A DNA stretch of 36,717 nucleotides from positions 1 through 36,717 of the forward strand of contig JBPCOJ010000039.1 of NCBI GenBank assembly GCA_051000345.1, read 5' to 3'. Shown here piece by piece: positions 31,123 to 36,717 of this stretch. Under the pieces are notes generated by a model that saw only the letters and a program-made list of their open reading frames with translations, did not search any database and was not told the origin of the DNA. A program made the position numbers and the translations under genes. This DNA is from JBHENC01 sp051000345. GTDB taxonomy: Bacteria > Acidobacteriota > Blastocatellia > Pyrinomonadales > Pyrinomonadaceae. Each line of letters starts with the position of its first letter. Positions within the stretch are counted from its first letter, which is position 1.

Positions 31123-31482
31123 ATGTCTACAGCAACAATGGCTCCTCCGTTTACGCTCAATGTGACGGAAGCGGCGGCGACGGAAATCAAGAAATTCATG
31201 TCGAGCGAAGAAGGCTTGCCGGAAAGCGCAGGGCTTCGCGTCCGCGTCGTGCCGGGCGGATGTTCCGGCTTTCAATACAGCTTGAACATCGAAGAAGAAT
31301 CGCGCGACGGCGATCAAATCACCGAAGCGCACGGCGTGCGTCTGTTCGTCGATATGTTTAGCGCGCAGTATTTGAGCGACGTGGAAATCAACTATGTCAG
31401 CGGCGTGATGGGTTCGGGCTTTACCTTCAACAATCCGAACGCGACGGGCGGCTGCGGCTGCGGCTCATCCTTCACGGCGTAA
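31123..31482 (+). CDS. A-type iron-sulfur carrier (ErpA/IscA/HesB family)
   Basis: A 119-residue A-type carrier that receives clusters from a scaffold and inserts them into target enzymes, LipA and other [4Fe-4S] proteins among them (family knowledge). The three conserved cysteines are present: Cys47 in PGGCSGFQY and Cys111, Cys113 in GGCGCGSSF. The ten extra residues before FTLNVTEAA are Ala/Thr-rich. GGAGAG lies upstream of the ATG. It is followed by a large hairpin and a ferredoxin gene. ErpA and IscA cannot be told apart by eye. Confidence 0.94.
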   Translation: MSTATMAPPFTLNVTEAAATEIKKFMSSEEGLPESAGLRVRVVPGGCSGFQYSLNIEEESRDGDQITEAHGVRLFVDMFSAQYLSDVEINYVSGVMGSGFTFNNPNATGGCGCGSSFTA

Positions 31483-31515
31483 GTAACTGCGCTTAAGTAA
31501 AAACAGAGTAAGGCA

Positions 31516-31594
31516 GCGGCGCGAGAGTGCGTGGCGCAATCGTTTTGACTTTACCGAACGGTAATCAAAACAGCGCCTTCCACTCGCGCGCCGC
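31516..31594. terminator. Long imperfect hairpin between A-type carrier and ferredoxin genes
   Basis: Outer arms 31516-31529 and 31581-31594 pair over 14 bases with one mismatch. Further pairing continues inward (GTTTTGACTTTACC opposite GGTAATCAAAAC), so nearly all 79 bases fold. TTCTTTTT follows on the plus strand, which fits a terminator, but the length is unusual for one and a mobile REP/MITE-like element is an alternative. Confidence 0.65.
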
Positions 31595-31662
31595 TTCTTT
31601 TTGTTGTAATATCCGCGCACGCTTTTACATCGAAAAATATTTCTTGGAGCAATGATTAGTTT

Positions 31663-31995
31663 ATGCCGAAAATCGAAGCAGAGACGGCGACGGGCGTGCA
31701 GGTGTTCGAGGGCGAAAGCGGACGCAAGCTCGTGCTGGCAATCGAAGACGCGGGCATCGATATTCTGCACCGCTGCGGCGGCAACGCCAAATGCACGACG
31801 TGCCGCGTCGAAATCCTCGCGGGCGATCCCGGAGAAATCAGTGACGGCGAACGTGACCGTCTCGCGCTCGAAGCCGGGCTTGCGGAAAACGTGCGGCTCG
31901 CGTGTCAGGTGCGCATCATAGACGATCTGAAAATCAAAGTAATACGACAGGCGAGCGTCAGCGGCATGGACGCCGGGCCGCGACCGACAGAATAA
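31663..31995 (+). CDS. [2Fe-2S] ferredoxin, adrenodoxin/ISC type
   Basis: A 110-residue plant/adrenodoxin-fold ferredoxin with cluster ligands Cys38, Cys44, Cys47 (CGGNAKCTTC) and Cys81 (ACQVR). The CX5CX2C spacing is that of ISC ferredoxins, which give electrons to cluster assembly on the scaffold. Its place near Mrp and an A-type carrier supports that role. An ATG at 31652 in another frame opens a competing frame of 89 codons with no protein-like features; GGAG at 31645-31648 lies closer to that ATG, so initiation may be indirect. The C-terminal 15 residues are a polar tail. Confidence 0.93.
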   Translation: MPKIEAETATGVQVFEGESGRKLVLAIEDAGIDILHRCGGNAKCTTCRVEILAGDPGEISDGERDRLALEAGLAENVRLACQVRIIDDLKIKVIRQASVSGMDAGPRPTE

Positions 31996-32002
31996 AAAGG
32001 AG

Positions 32003-32083
32003 AGATGTTGGATACCAGATGCCAGATGCAGTTTGTGACAACTTGCTTCCGGCTAACATCTAATATCCAACATCTGACATCTG
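32003..32083. repeat. Heptamer palindrome, AGATGTT family, copy 2
   Basis: Three and a half AGATGTT-type heptamers on the left and four inverted ones on the right, with a loop of about 22 bases (including TTTGTGACAACTTGC). It ends five bases before the ATG of the TMEM14-like gene, which has no other visible ribosome binding site. Confidence 0.85.
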
Positions 32084-32087
32084 CTTT

Positions 32088-32408
32088 ATGACAGCTTGGA
32101 TTATTTTGCTTTACGGCGTGCTCGTTGCGGCGGGTGGCGTGATGGGTTATGTGAAGGCCAATAGCCGCGCGTCGCTCATCGCGGGCGGCGTCTCCGGCGT
32201 GCTGCTGATCGTTTCATCCGTCGCCATGATGCGCGGAGCTTACTCGCTCGGTTGGTGGCTCGCGCTCATCGTCGCCATTTTACTTTTAGCGCGTTTCGCA
32301 ATGGCGTCGCTCAACGGTTTCAAGATGATGCCCGGCGGATTGATGATCGTCCTGAGCGTGATCGCCATTCTTGTTCTGCTCACGAATCGCACACAGCCGA
32401 TTCTTTAA
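32088..32408 (+). CDS. TMEM14-like (UPF0136) small membrane protein
   Basis: A 106-residue protein made of four hydrophobic segments: WIILLYGVLVAAGGVMGYV, LIAGGVSGVLLIVSSVAMM, LGWWLALIVAILLLARFAM and GGLMIVLSVIAILVLL. The GYVKANSRASLIAGGVSG block between the first two is the family signature. Plant FAX1-type members are linked to fatty acid export and TMEM14 to porphyrin traffic; bacterial members are uncharacterised. The heptamer palindrome directly upstream leaves no Shine-Dalgarno. It precedes the superoxide dismutase gene by 47 bases. Confidence 0.85.
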   Translation: MTAWIILLYGVLVAAGGVMGYVKANSRASLIAGGVSGVLLIVSSVAMMRGAYSLGWWLALIVAILLLARFAMASLNGFKMMPGGLMIVLSVIAILVLLTNRTQPIL

Positions 32409-32455
32409 CCCGAAATTTTCGTTCGACAATTTTATTGAAAGAGGAATCAAGACTC

Positions 32456-33076
32456 ATGGCACATGAACTACCGCCTTTGCCGTATGACTATGCGGCGCTC
32501 GAACCGCACATTGACGCCGCGACGATGCAACTGCATCACGACAAACACCACGCGGCCTACGTTAAGAACTTAAACGTCGCGCTTGAAAAAGCGCCGCAAC
32601 TGCAAGGCAAAAGCGCCGAAGATTTAATACGTGATTTGAACAGCGTGCCGGAAGAAATTCGCGCGGCGGTGCGCAACAACGGCGGCGGCCACGTCAATCA
32701 CACGATGTTCTGGCAGATTATGGCTCCGAAAGCTGGCGGCGAACCGCAGGGCGCAATCAATGATGCGATCAAAGACACCTTCGGCGGCTTCGATAAATTC
32801 AAAGAGCAATTCAATGACGCAGGGACAAAGCGTTTCGGCTCCGGTTGGGTCTGGCTCGTCGGATCGAGCGAGAGCGGCAAACTGCAAATCACCTCGACTG
32901 CCAACCAAGATAATCCGATTATGGAAGGCCAGCCGCAGCCTATCTTGGGCAACGATGTTTGGGAACATGCTTATTATCTGAAGTATCAAAACCGCCGCCC
33001 GGAATATCTCGCCGCGTGGTGGAACACAATCAATTGGGAAGAAGTAAACAAACGCTTTCAAGGATCAAGCCGCTAA
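32456..33076 (+). CDS. Superoxide dismutase, Mn/Fe type
   Basis: Cytoplasmic detoxification of superoxide. At 206 residues it has the metal ligands His27 (QLHHDKHH), His82 (GGHVNHTMFW), Asp167 and His171 (DVWEHAYYLKYQNRRPEYL). The GSGWVWLV block and the ILGNDVWEHAYY motif look like the Mn-preferring side of the family, but metal preference cannot be settled by eye. The start is ATG 32456 (MAHELPPLPYDY), with AGAGGA upstream; the frame extends further without family support. Placed among Fe-S genes, where it would protect exposed clusters (inference). Confidence 0.96.
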   Translation: MAHELPPLPYDYAALEPHIDAATMQLHHDKHHAAYVKNLNVALEKAPQLQGKSAEDLIRDLNSVPEEIRAAVRNNGGGHVNHTMFWQIMAPKAGGEPQGAINDAIKDTFGGFDKFKEQFNDAGTKRFGSGWVWLVGSSESGKLQITSTANQDNPIMEGQPQPILGNDVWEHAYYLKYQNRRPEYLAAWWNTINWEEVNKRFQGSSR

Positions 33077-33105
33077 AGCGTAAAGCAATGGATGCACATG
33101 ATGAA

Positions 33106-33167
33106 TTGCTAACGATGAGCGATAAATAACGGCGACGCGTCTTGCCTTTATCGTTCATCGTTTGGCA
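33106..33167. repeat. Heptamer palindrome, AACGATG family
   Basis: Arms 33106-33126 and 33147-33167 are inverted copies with few mismatches, built of AACGATG / AACGATA units. The 20-nt loop is GC-rich. It lies between the superoxide dismutase and lipoprotein genes. Confidence 0.75.
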
Positions 33168-33230
33168 ATCAACATCGCCCCTCAAACTTTATTTTATCCT
33201 TGTAAACTTCTAATTGCCGGAGAAGCCACA

Positions 33231-34226
33231 ATGTCCCGAATCTTAAAACCTTACTGCGCCGCCCTCGCTTTCTTAACCGTCACACTGTTTGCCGGTTGCG
33301 TGCAGCAGACTGCCGACAACGCCAACACGACGGCAACAACGAACATGACGCCGCCATCTGCCAATGCAAACGCATCGCCCGCGACGCAGAATTTGAGCGT
33401 CACCGAGCGCCCGCAGAAAATCAAAGACCTGACAGCGCAACGCGGCCAGCAGGACGAAGCCAAGCCCGTTTTGCGCATCGCAAGCCCGCGCGAGAATTCG
33501 ACGATCAACGGCTCGACGGTTCCCGTGCTGCTTAATTTGAGCGGCGACCTGAAAGGTTATAAGCCTATGAAAGACCCTGCGACGGGCATGGGCAATCACA
33601 TACATGTCATCCTAGACAATCAGCCCTACGAAGCCTATTACAAGTTGGACGAGCCGTTTGAACTGCGCAACGTCGCCGAAGGCAAACACACCTTGCGCGT
33701 CTTCGCTTCGCGCCCTTGGCATGAAAGCTACAAGAACGAAGGCAACTTTCAGATAATCACATTCAACGTCAAAGGCGGCGGCGATTCATCGAAGCCGACC
33801 ACGACGAACAGCGGGCAGACGATGGCCGACAACAAAAACATGAACGCCAGCAGCCCCTCACCTTCGTCGTCAACACGCGAAGGCAAAGACATGGCATCGA
33901 GCACCGCGAGCGACATCGATCCGAAGAAACCGCTCTTGACATACAGTCGTCCGAAAGGCGAATACAAAAACACAGACGCCGACTCGATTATGGTTGATTT
34001 CTGGCTCTCAAACGCCAAACTGCAATCGGACGGCGGCGACTACCGCGTGCGTTATTCAATTGATAACGGCGATGCGAAATTCATCGACAAGTGGGAGCCG
34101 ATCTGGTTGACGGGCTGGACGAGCGGCAAGCACACGATCAAGCTCGAACTCGTGGACAAAGACGGCAATGTTGTGACAAACGGCGACTACAATTCGACGA
34201 CGCGCGAAATCACTGTTACTCCATAA
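33231..34226 (+). CDS. Predicted lipoprotein with two beta-sandwich-like segments
   Basis: A 331-residue protein with signal peptide and lipobox LFAGC (Cys23), followed by an Asn/Thr/Ala-rich linker. The first folded part (about 75-180) has VLRIASPRENSTINGSTVPV, GMGNHIHVILDNQPYEAYYK and EGKHTLRVFASRPWHESYKN, an Ig-like layout. A Ser/Thr/Asn linker follows, then a second part with SIMVDFWLSNAKL, YRVRYSIDNGDAKFID and GKHTIKLELVDKDGN. The two parts resemble each other in HTLRV/HTIKL positions, suggesting an internal duplication. The start ATG 33231 follows GGAGAAG. No function known. Confidence 0.78.
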   Translation: MSRILKPYCAALAFLTVTLFAGCVQQTADNANTTATTNMTPPSANANASPATQNLSVTERPQKIKDLTAQRGQQDEAKPVLRIASPRENSTINGSTVPVLLNLSGDLKGYKPMKDPATGMGNHIHVILDNQPYEAYYKLDEPFELRNVAEGKHTLRVFASRPWHESYKNEGNFQIITFNVKGGGDSSKPTTTNSGQTMADNKNMNASSPSPSSSTREGKDMASSTASDIDPKKPLLTYSRPKGEYKNTDADSIMVDFWLSNAKLQSDGGDYRVRYSIDNGDAKFIDKWEPIWLTGWTSGKHTIKLELVDKDGNVVTNGDYNSTTREITVTP

Positions 34227-34321
34227 ATTCAATTGCGCACACCGCAGCGAAACATCTCCTTTAGTAATCGCTACGGCGGGCATAAGTGTAAGGCAAACGG
34301 AAATATAGGAAGGCTACGAGA

Positions 34322-34951
34322 ATGAAACACCAATTCAATCGCACGTTCATCGCCGCGCTCTCGCTCATCGCAGCGATAACAGTCGCCGCCGCATTCTCCG
34401 TGCGTTCAACTATTGTTGCGCGCGCCGACGCTCATCCCGCGCTTGTTGCCGCCAACGCTGCTGCTGCTGCTGCTGCTCCGGAAGTCGGAGCGACTGCGCC
34501 GGATTTTCGTTTGCCCTATGCGACGCAGGAAAAGATTTTCTTGAGTCCCGCAGATCAACTAGCGCTTTCAGGACAACGCGGCAAAGCCGTCATTCTCGCG
34601 TTTTATCCGGCTGATTGGTCTGGCGGCTGCACAAAGGAAGTCTGCACCCTGCGCGATACGTTCGCGGAACTCGCCAAACTCAACGCCGTCGTCTTAGGCA
34701 TCAGCGGCGACTACGTTTTCTCGCATCAGGAATGGGCGAAGTTCCATAAACTGCAATTCCCGCTGCTCTCCGACCACGACCATAAAATCGCGCGCATGTA
34801 CGGCGTCTATGACGAACCGAGCGGCTTCAACAAACGCTCCGTTTTCCTGATCGACAAGGCAGGCGTCATACGCTACACCAACCTCGCGTTCAAAGCGGGC
34901 GACAAAGCCGATTACAACAGCCTGCGCACAGAACTCGAAAAGCTGAAATAG
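34322..34951 (+). CDS. Exported peroxiredoxin, BCP/AhpC-TSA family
   Basis: A thiol peroxidase of 209 residues. The N-terminus is a signal peptide (FIAALSLIAAITVAAAFSV) followed by an Ala-rich linker that includes a run of seven or eight Ala coded by repeated GCT. The peroxiredoxin domain starts at GATAPDFRLP; the peroxidatic Cys103 and a second Cys108 lie in DWSGGCTKEVC, as in BCP-type enzymes with the CxxxxC arrangement. The later block FNKRSVFLIDKAGVIRY is normal for the family. The location would be periplasmic, while most BCPs are cytoplasmic. GGAAGG precedes the ATG. Confidence 0.9.
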   Translation: MKHQFNRTFIAALSLIAAITVAAAFSVRSTIVARADAHPALVAANAAAAAAAPEVGATAPDFRLPYATQEKIFLSPADQLALSGQRGKAVILAFYPADWSGGCTKEVCTLRDTFAELAKLNAVVLGISGDYVFSHQEWAKFHKLQFPLLSDHDHKIARMYGVYDEPSGFNKRSVFLIDKAGVIRYTNLAFKAGDKADYNSLRTELEKLK

Positions 34952-34963
34952 CTTCAAACAAAA

Positions 34964-35039
34964 AGATGCCGGATGTTGGATACTAGATGTTAGTGCTTTA
35001 ACATCGTTCCTAACATCCGGCATCTAATGTTCGACACCT
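34964..35039. repeat. Heptamer palindrome, AGATGTT family, copy 3
   Basis: Four heptamers (AGATGCC, GGATGTT and variants) then AG on the left (34964-34992) face their inverted copies on the right (35009-35039). The loop begins with TGCTTTAACATC. It fills the gap between the peroxiredoxin and ygfZ genes. Confidence 0.85.
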
Positions 35040-35046
35040 GTTTGAA

Positions 35047-36210
35047 ATGAGTGAAGTGGTTCAACAAGTTATTTCCCAACACTTGCCGTTACATGAAGCG
35101 CACGAGCAGGCGGGCGCAAGTTTCGTCGAGCGCGAAGGCTGGCTGCTGCCCGCTTCTTATGCTGACCTTCTGGTTGAATACAACGCCGTGCGTGAAGGCC
35201 ACGGCGCGGGCATCATTGATCTTTCGTCACGCGGGCGCGTGCGTGTGAGCGGCACGGAAGCCGTGCAATTCTTAAACGGCCTCGTTACGAACGACGTTAA
35301 GACTCTTCAGCCAAACACATGGATGACCGCCGCCTTCCCGAACGCGCAAGGCCGCCTCGTCGCGCCCGCGCGCATCCTGCGCATCGAAGATTCATTTCTC
35401 ATCGACACAGACGCGGCGACAAGCGAACGCGTGCGCAAAACACTCGAACGCTTCACGCTCGCAGGGGATTTTCGCGTCGCGGACATCGCAAAGGAAACCG
35501 TGCTTCTCTCACTACAGGGCGAACGCGCTGCGGAAATAATCGCAAATCTTTTCGATCAATCTACATCTCACATCGCGCCTTGGCACGCTTTGCAAACAAG
35601 CTGGCGCGAACATCAAATCATCATCATGCGCGCCACGCACACAAACGAAAACGGCTTTGATTTGTTTGTTCCAACCGAAGCTGCGCAAGCCCTGTGGACT
35701 GCTTTTCAAGGTGCGGCGGGCGCGCGTCCAATTGGTTACGATGTTTACGAGACGCTACGGATTGAAGCAGGCATCCCGCGCTACGGCGTCGATATGGACG
35801 AAACGAACGTCGTTACCGAATCGCTTGCGGAAGACGAAGCCGTGAGTTATCAAAAGGGTTGTTACATCGGGCAGGAAATCATCGCGCGCATACATTGGCG
35901 CGGCCACGTCGCAAAAAAATTAACCGGACTCGTTTTCGACGAAGGCGCGCAAAATTTATCTCCAATGATCGGCGCGAAACTTAAATCTGCGGATGGGAAG
36001 GAAATCGGGCGCGTCACGTCGCAAACATTTTCGCCGCGCCTCGACAAAGCAATCGCGCTCGCCTACGTCAAATACGATTACCTTGCGCCGGACACGCGCG
36101 CGCATGTCATCACAGGCGATACGGAATATGCTGCGCGCGTCGCCGCGCTTCCGCTTGTGTGCGGCAGTTGGTACGAACAAATTGACACTCACGAAGTTGA
36201 AAACGCATGA
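35047..36210 (+). CDS. ygfZ: YgfZ/GcvT-family folate-binding Fe-S protein
   Basis: A 387-residue relative of the glycine cleavage T protein. It carries the YgfZ signature KGCYIGQE at 270-277 (Cys272), together with LNGLVTNDV and RIHWRGHVAKKLTGLV. YgfZ supports the activity or repair of certain Fe-S enzymes in a folate-dependent way (family knowledge; MiaB in E. coli). It is not aminomethyltransferase because the KGC motif is present. The start is ATG 35047, just after a heptamer palindrome. The stop overlaps the next gene's start (ATGA), so both are translated together. Confidence 0.92.
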   Translation: MSEVVQQVISQHLPLHEAHEQAGASFVEREGWLLPASYADLLVEYNAVREGHGAGIIDLSSRGRVRVSGTEAVQFLNGLVTNDVKTLQPNTWMTAAFPNAQGRLVAPARILRIEDSFLIDTDAATSERVRKTLERFTLAGDFRVADIAKETVLLSLQGERAAEIIANLFDQSTSHIAPWHALQTSWREHQIIIMRATHTNENGFDLFVPTEAAQALWTAFQGAAGARPIGYDVYETLRIEAGIPRYGVDMDETNVVTESLAEDEAVSYQKGCYIGQEIIARIHWRGHVAKKLTGLVFDEGAQNLSPMIGAKLKSADGKEIGRVTSQTFSPRLDKAIALAYVKYDYLAPDTRAHVITGDTEYAARVAALPLVCGSWYEQIDTHEVENA

Positions 36211-36515
36211 GCGAGCAGCAGCCAACCAGCCCACCGCAACCACCATCTTCCGCAACTGAAAATGCGCCGCGCGATCTCGATTTCGCGGGCGCGCGACTCG
36301 CCTACTCGATTATCGAAGCGTTGCTTGAGCACACGAGCGTCACGGGCGATCTCGTCGCTCTGATGGCGCAAGTGCTCGATCAAGACACCACGAAAGCCTT
36401 GACCAACACGCCGACATGGGCTGCTTACCTAGACAGCCGCCGCCGCATGGAACGCACGCGCGCAGACATCGAACGCTTCACGGAAATAATGACCGAACTC
36501 GCTGAAGAGAAGTGA
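36207..36515 (+). CDS. Small protein, unknown function, coupled to ygfZ
   Basis: A 102-residue protein with a Pro/Ser/Gln-rich N-terminus (about 20 residues) and a helical remainder (ARLAYSIIEALLEHTS, LVALMAQVLDQDT, RRRMERTRADIERFTEIM). The ATG at 36207 overlaps the ygfZ stop (ATGA). No domain is recognised. It is followed by a heptamer palindrome. The tight coupling suggests a role near YgfZ, unproven. Confidence 0.6.
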   Translation: MSEQQPTSPPQPPSSATENAPRDLDFAGARLAYSIIEALLEHTSVTGDLVALMAQVLDQDTTKALTNTPTWAAYLDSRRRMERTRADIERFTEIMTELAEEK

Positions 36516-36521
36516 AAAAGC

Positions 36522-36595
36522 AGATGCCGGATGTCCGATATTAGATGTCGGTGCTTTGACCTTTCACTAATATCCAGCAGCTAGTATCTAATACC
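36522..36595. repeat. Heptamer palindrome, AGATGTT family, copy 4
   Basis: Left arm of four heptamers (AGATGCC, GGATGTC and variants) followed by a loop that contains GTGCTTTGAC, then an imperfect inverted right arm. The loop start resembles copy 3. It separates the ygfZ unit from the next gene. Confidence 0.8.
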
Positions 36596-36629
36596 GAAAC
36601 CATGTAGGTAGGTATGTTAAAATGCAAAG

Positions 36630-36717
36630 ATGAAAAGAATAGATTATCCCAACTTGATAAAAGAGAGTGTTAGTGAGTTAAAAAGGTTGGAGAAAAAAGA
36701 GAATAACGCTCGCTTGC
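36630..36717 (+). CDS. Start of a gene, possibly an IS630-type transposase (3' partial)
   Basis: The frame from ATG 36630 runs off the window: MKRIDYPNLIKESVSELKRL, then EKKENNARL. This N-terminus resembles the helix-turn-helix start of IS630-family transposases, which often read ESVEELLRLEK...ARLRDRVRFL (recalled). The stretch is distinctly AT-rich relative to its neighbours, consistent with an insertion sequence. The upstream segment 36600-36629 may hold the left end of the element, but no inverted repeat can be checked without the right end. Confidence 0.45.
   Translation, partial: MKRIDYPNLIKESVSELKRLEKKENNARL

Noticed and set aside
31652..31921. Overlapping frame starting at ATG 31652 before the ferredoxin gene
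   Set aside because: Although closer to GGAG, its translation is Arg/Ser-rich and lacks the ferredoxin motifs, which are all in the 31663 frame.
32252..32455. N-terminal extension of superoxide dismutase by 68 residues
   Set aside because: It overlaps the TMEM14-like gene in another frame, is Arg/His-rich, and the family start MAHELPPLPY has its own ribosome binding site.

Overview
The window is a dense bacterial chromosome segment of moderately high GC. It most resembles Acidobacteriota, probably class Blastocatellia (inference). The best lineage marker is the secreted von Willebrand factor A protein at 6347-7495, whose architecture and C-terminal signature match the 'VWFA-related Acidobacterial domain' family. 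Supporting hints are frequent TTG starts, small conserved proteins known to me from Acidobacteriota and Cyanobacteria, and many heptanucleotide-repeat palindromes in the gaps. I saw no rRNA, tRNA or CRISPR array.

Layout. 1-2.8 kb (+): the end of a large membrane protein, a lipoprotein, a membrane protein and a pair of small conserved proteins, closed by a 21-bp terminator stem. 2.9-5.6 kb (-): a lipB - threonine dehydratase-like - lipA operon. 5.7-6.3 kb (+): a small secreted protein. 6.3-8.7 kb (-): OmpA-family and VWA proteins. 9.0-15.4 kb (-): a complete 2-oxoacid dehydrogenase operon (E3, coiled-coil protein, E1 alpha, retropepsin-like protease, E1 beta, E2). 15.5-20.0 kb (+): rhodanese, an AT-richer ATPase/DUF4276 cassette, an orphan antitoxin with an 11-codon toxin relic, fumarase, and a broken antitoxin-like gene. 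20.0-26.9 kb: nadA, ferredoxin, Rieske protein (-), SIMPL protein, CBS protein, Hsp20 and Lon. 27.0-27.7 kb: an antiporter pseudogene and a small hydrophilic protein. 27.8-36.7 kb: cysteine desulfurase and an IscU-BFD scaffold (-), then Mrp/ApbC, an A-type Fe-S carrier, [2Fe-2S] ferredoxin, TMEM14-like protein, superoxide dismutase, a lipoprotein, an exported peroxiredoxin, YgfZ, a small protein, and the start of what looks like a transposase.

How the genes fit together. Two linked themes dominate. Lipoate synthesis (LipB, LipA) supplies the cofactor of the E2 subunit encoded in the next operon. LipA is itself a double-Fe-S radical SAM enzyme, and the Fe-S machinery (desulfurase, scaffold, Mrp, A-type carrier, ferredoxin, YgfZ) plus other Fe-S proteins (NadA, ferredoxin, Rieske) and oxidative protection (SOD, peroxiredoxin) fill the right part.

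The most unusual structural feature is a set of short intergenic palindromes built from 7-nt units. They occur in several sequence families with the same architecture: runs of a degenerate heptamer facing their own inverted copies across a 20-30 nt loop. They fill many gaps, sit inside operons and leaders, and related direct-repeat runs form the 3' ends of three genes. The second point of interest is the accessory pocket at 15.9-20.0 kb.
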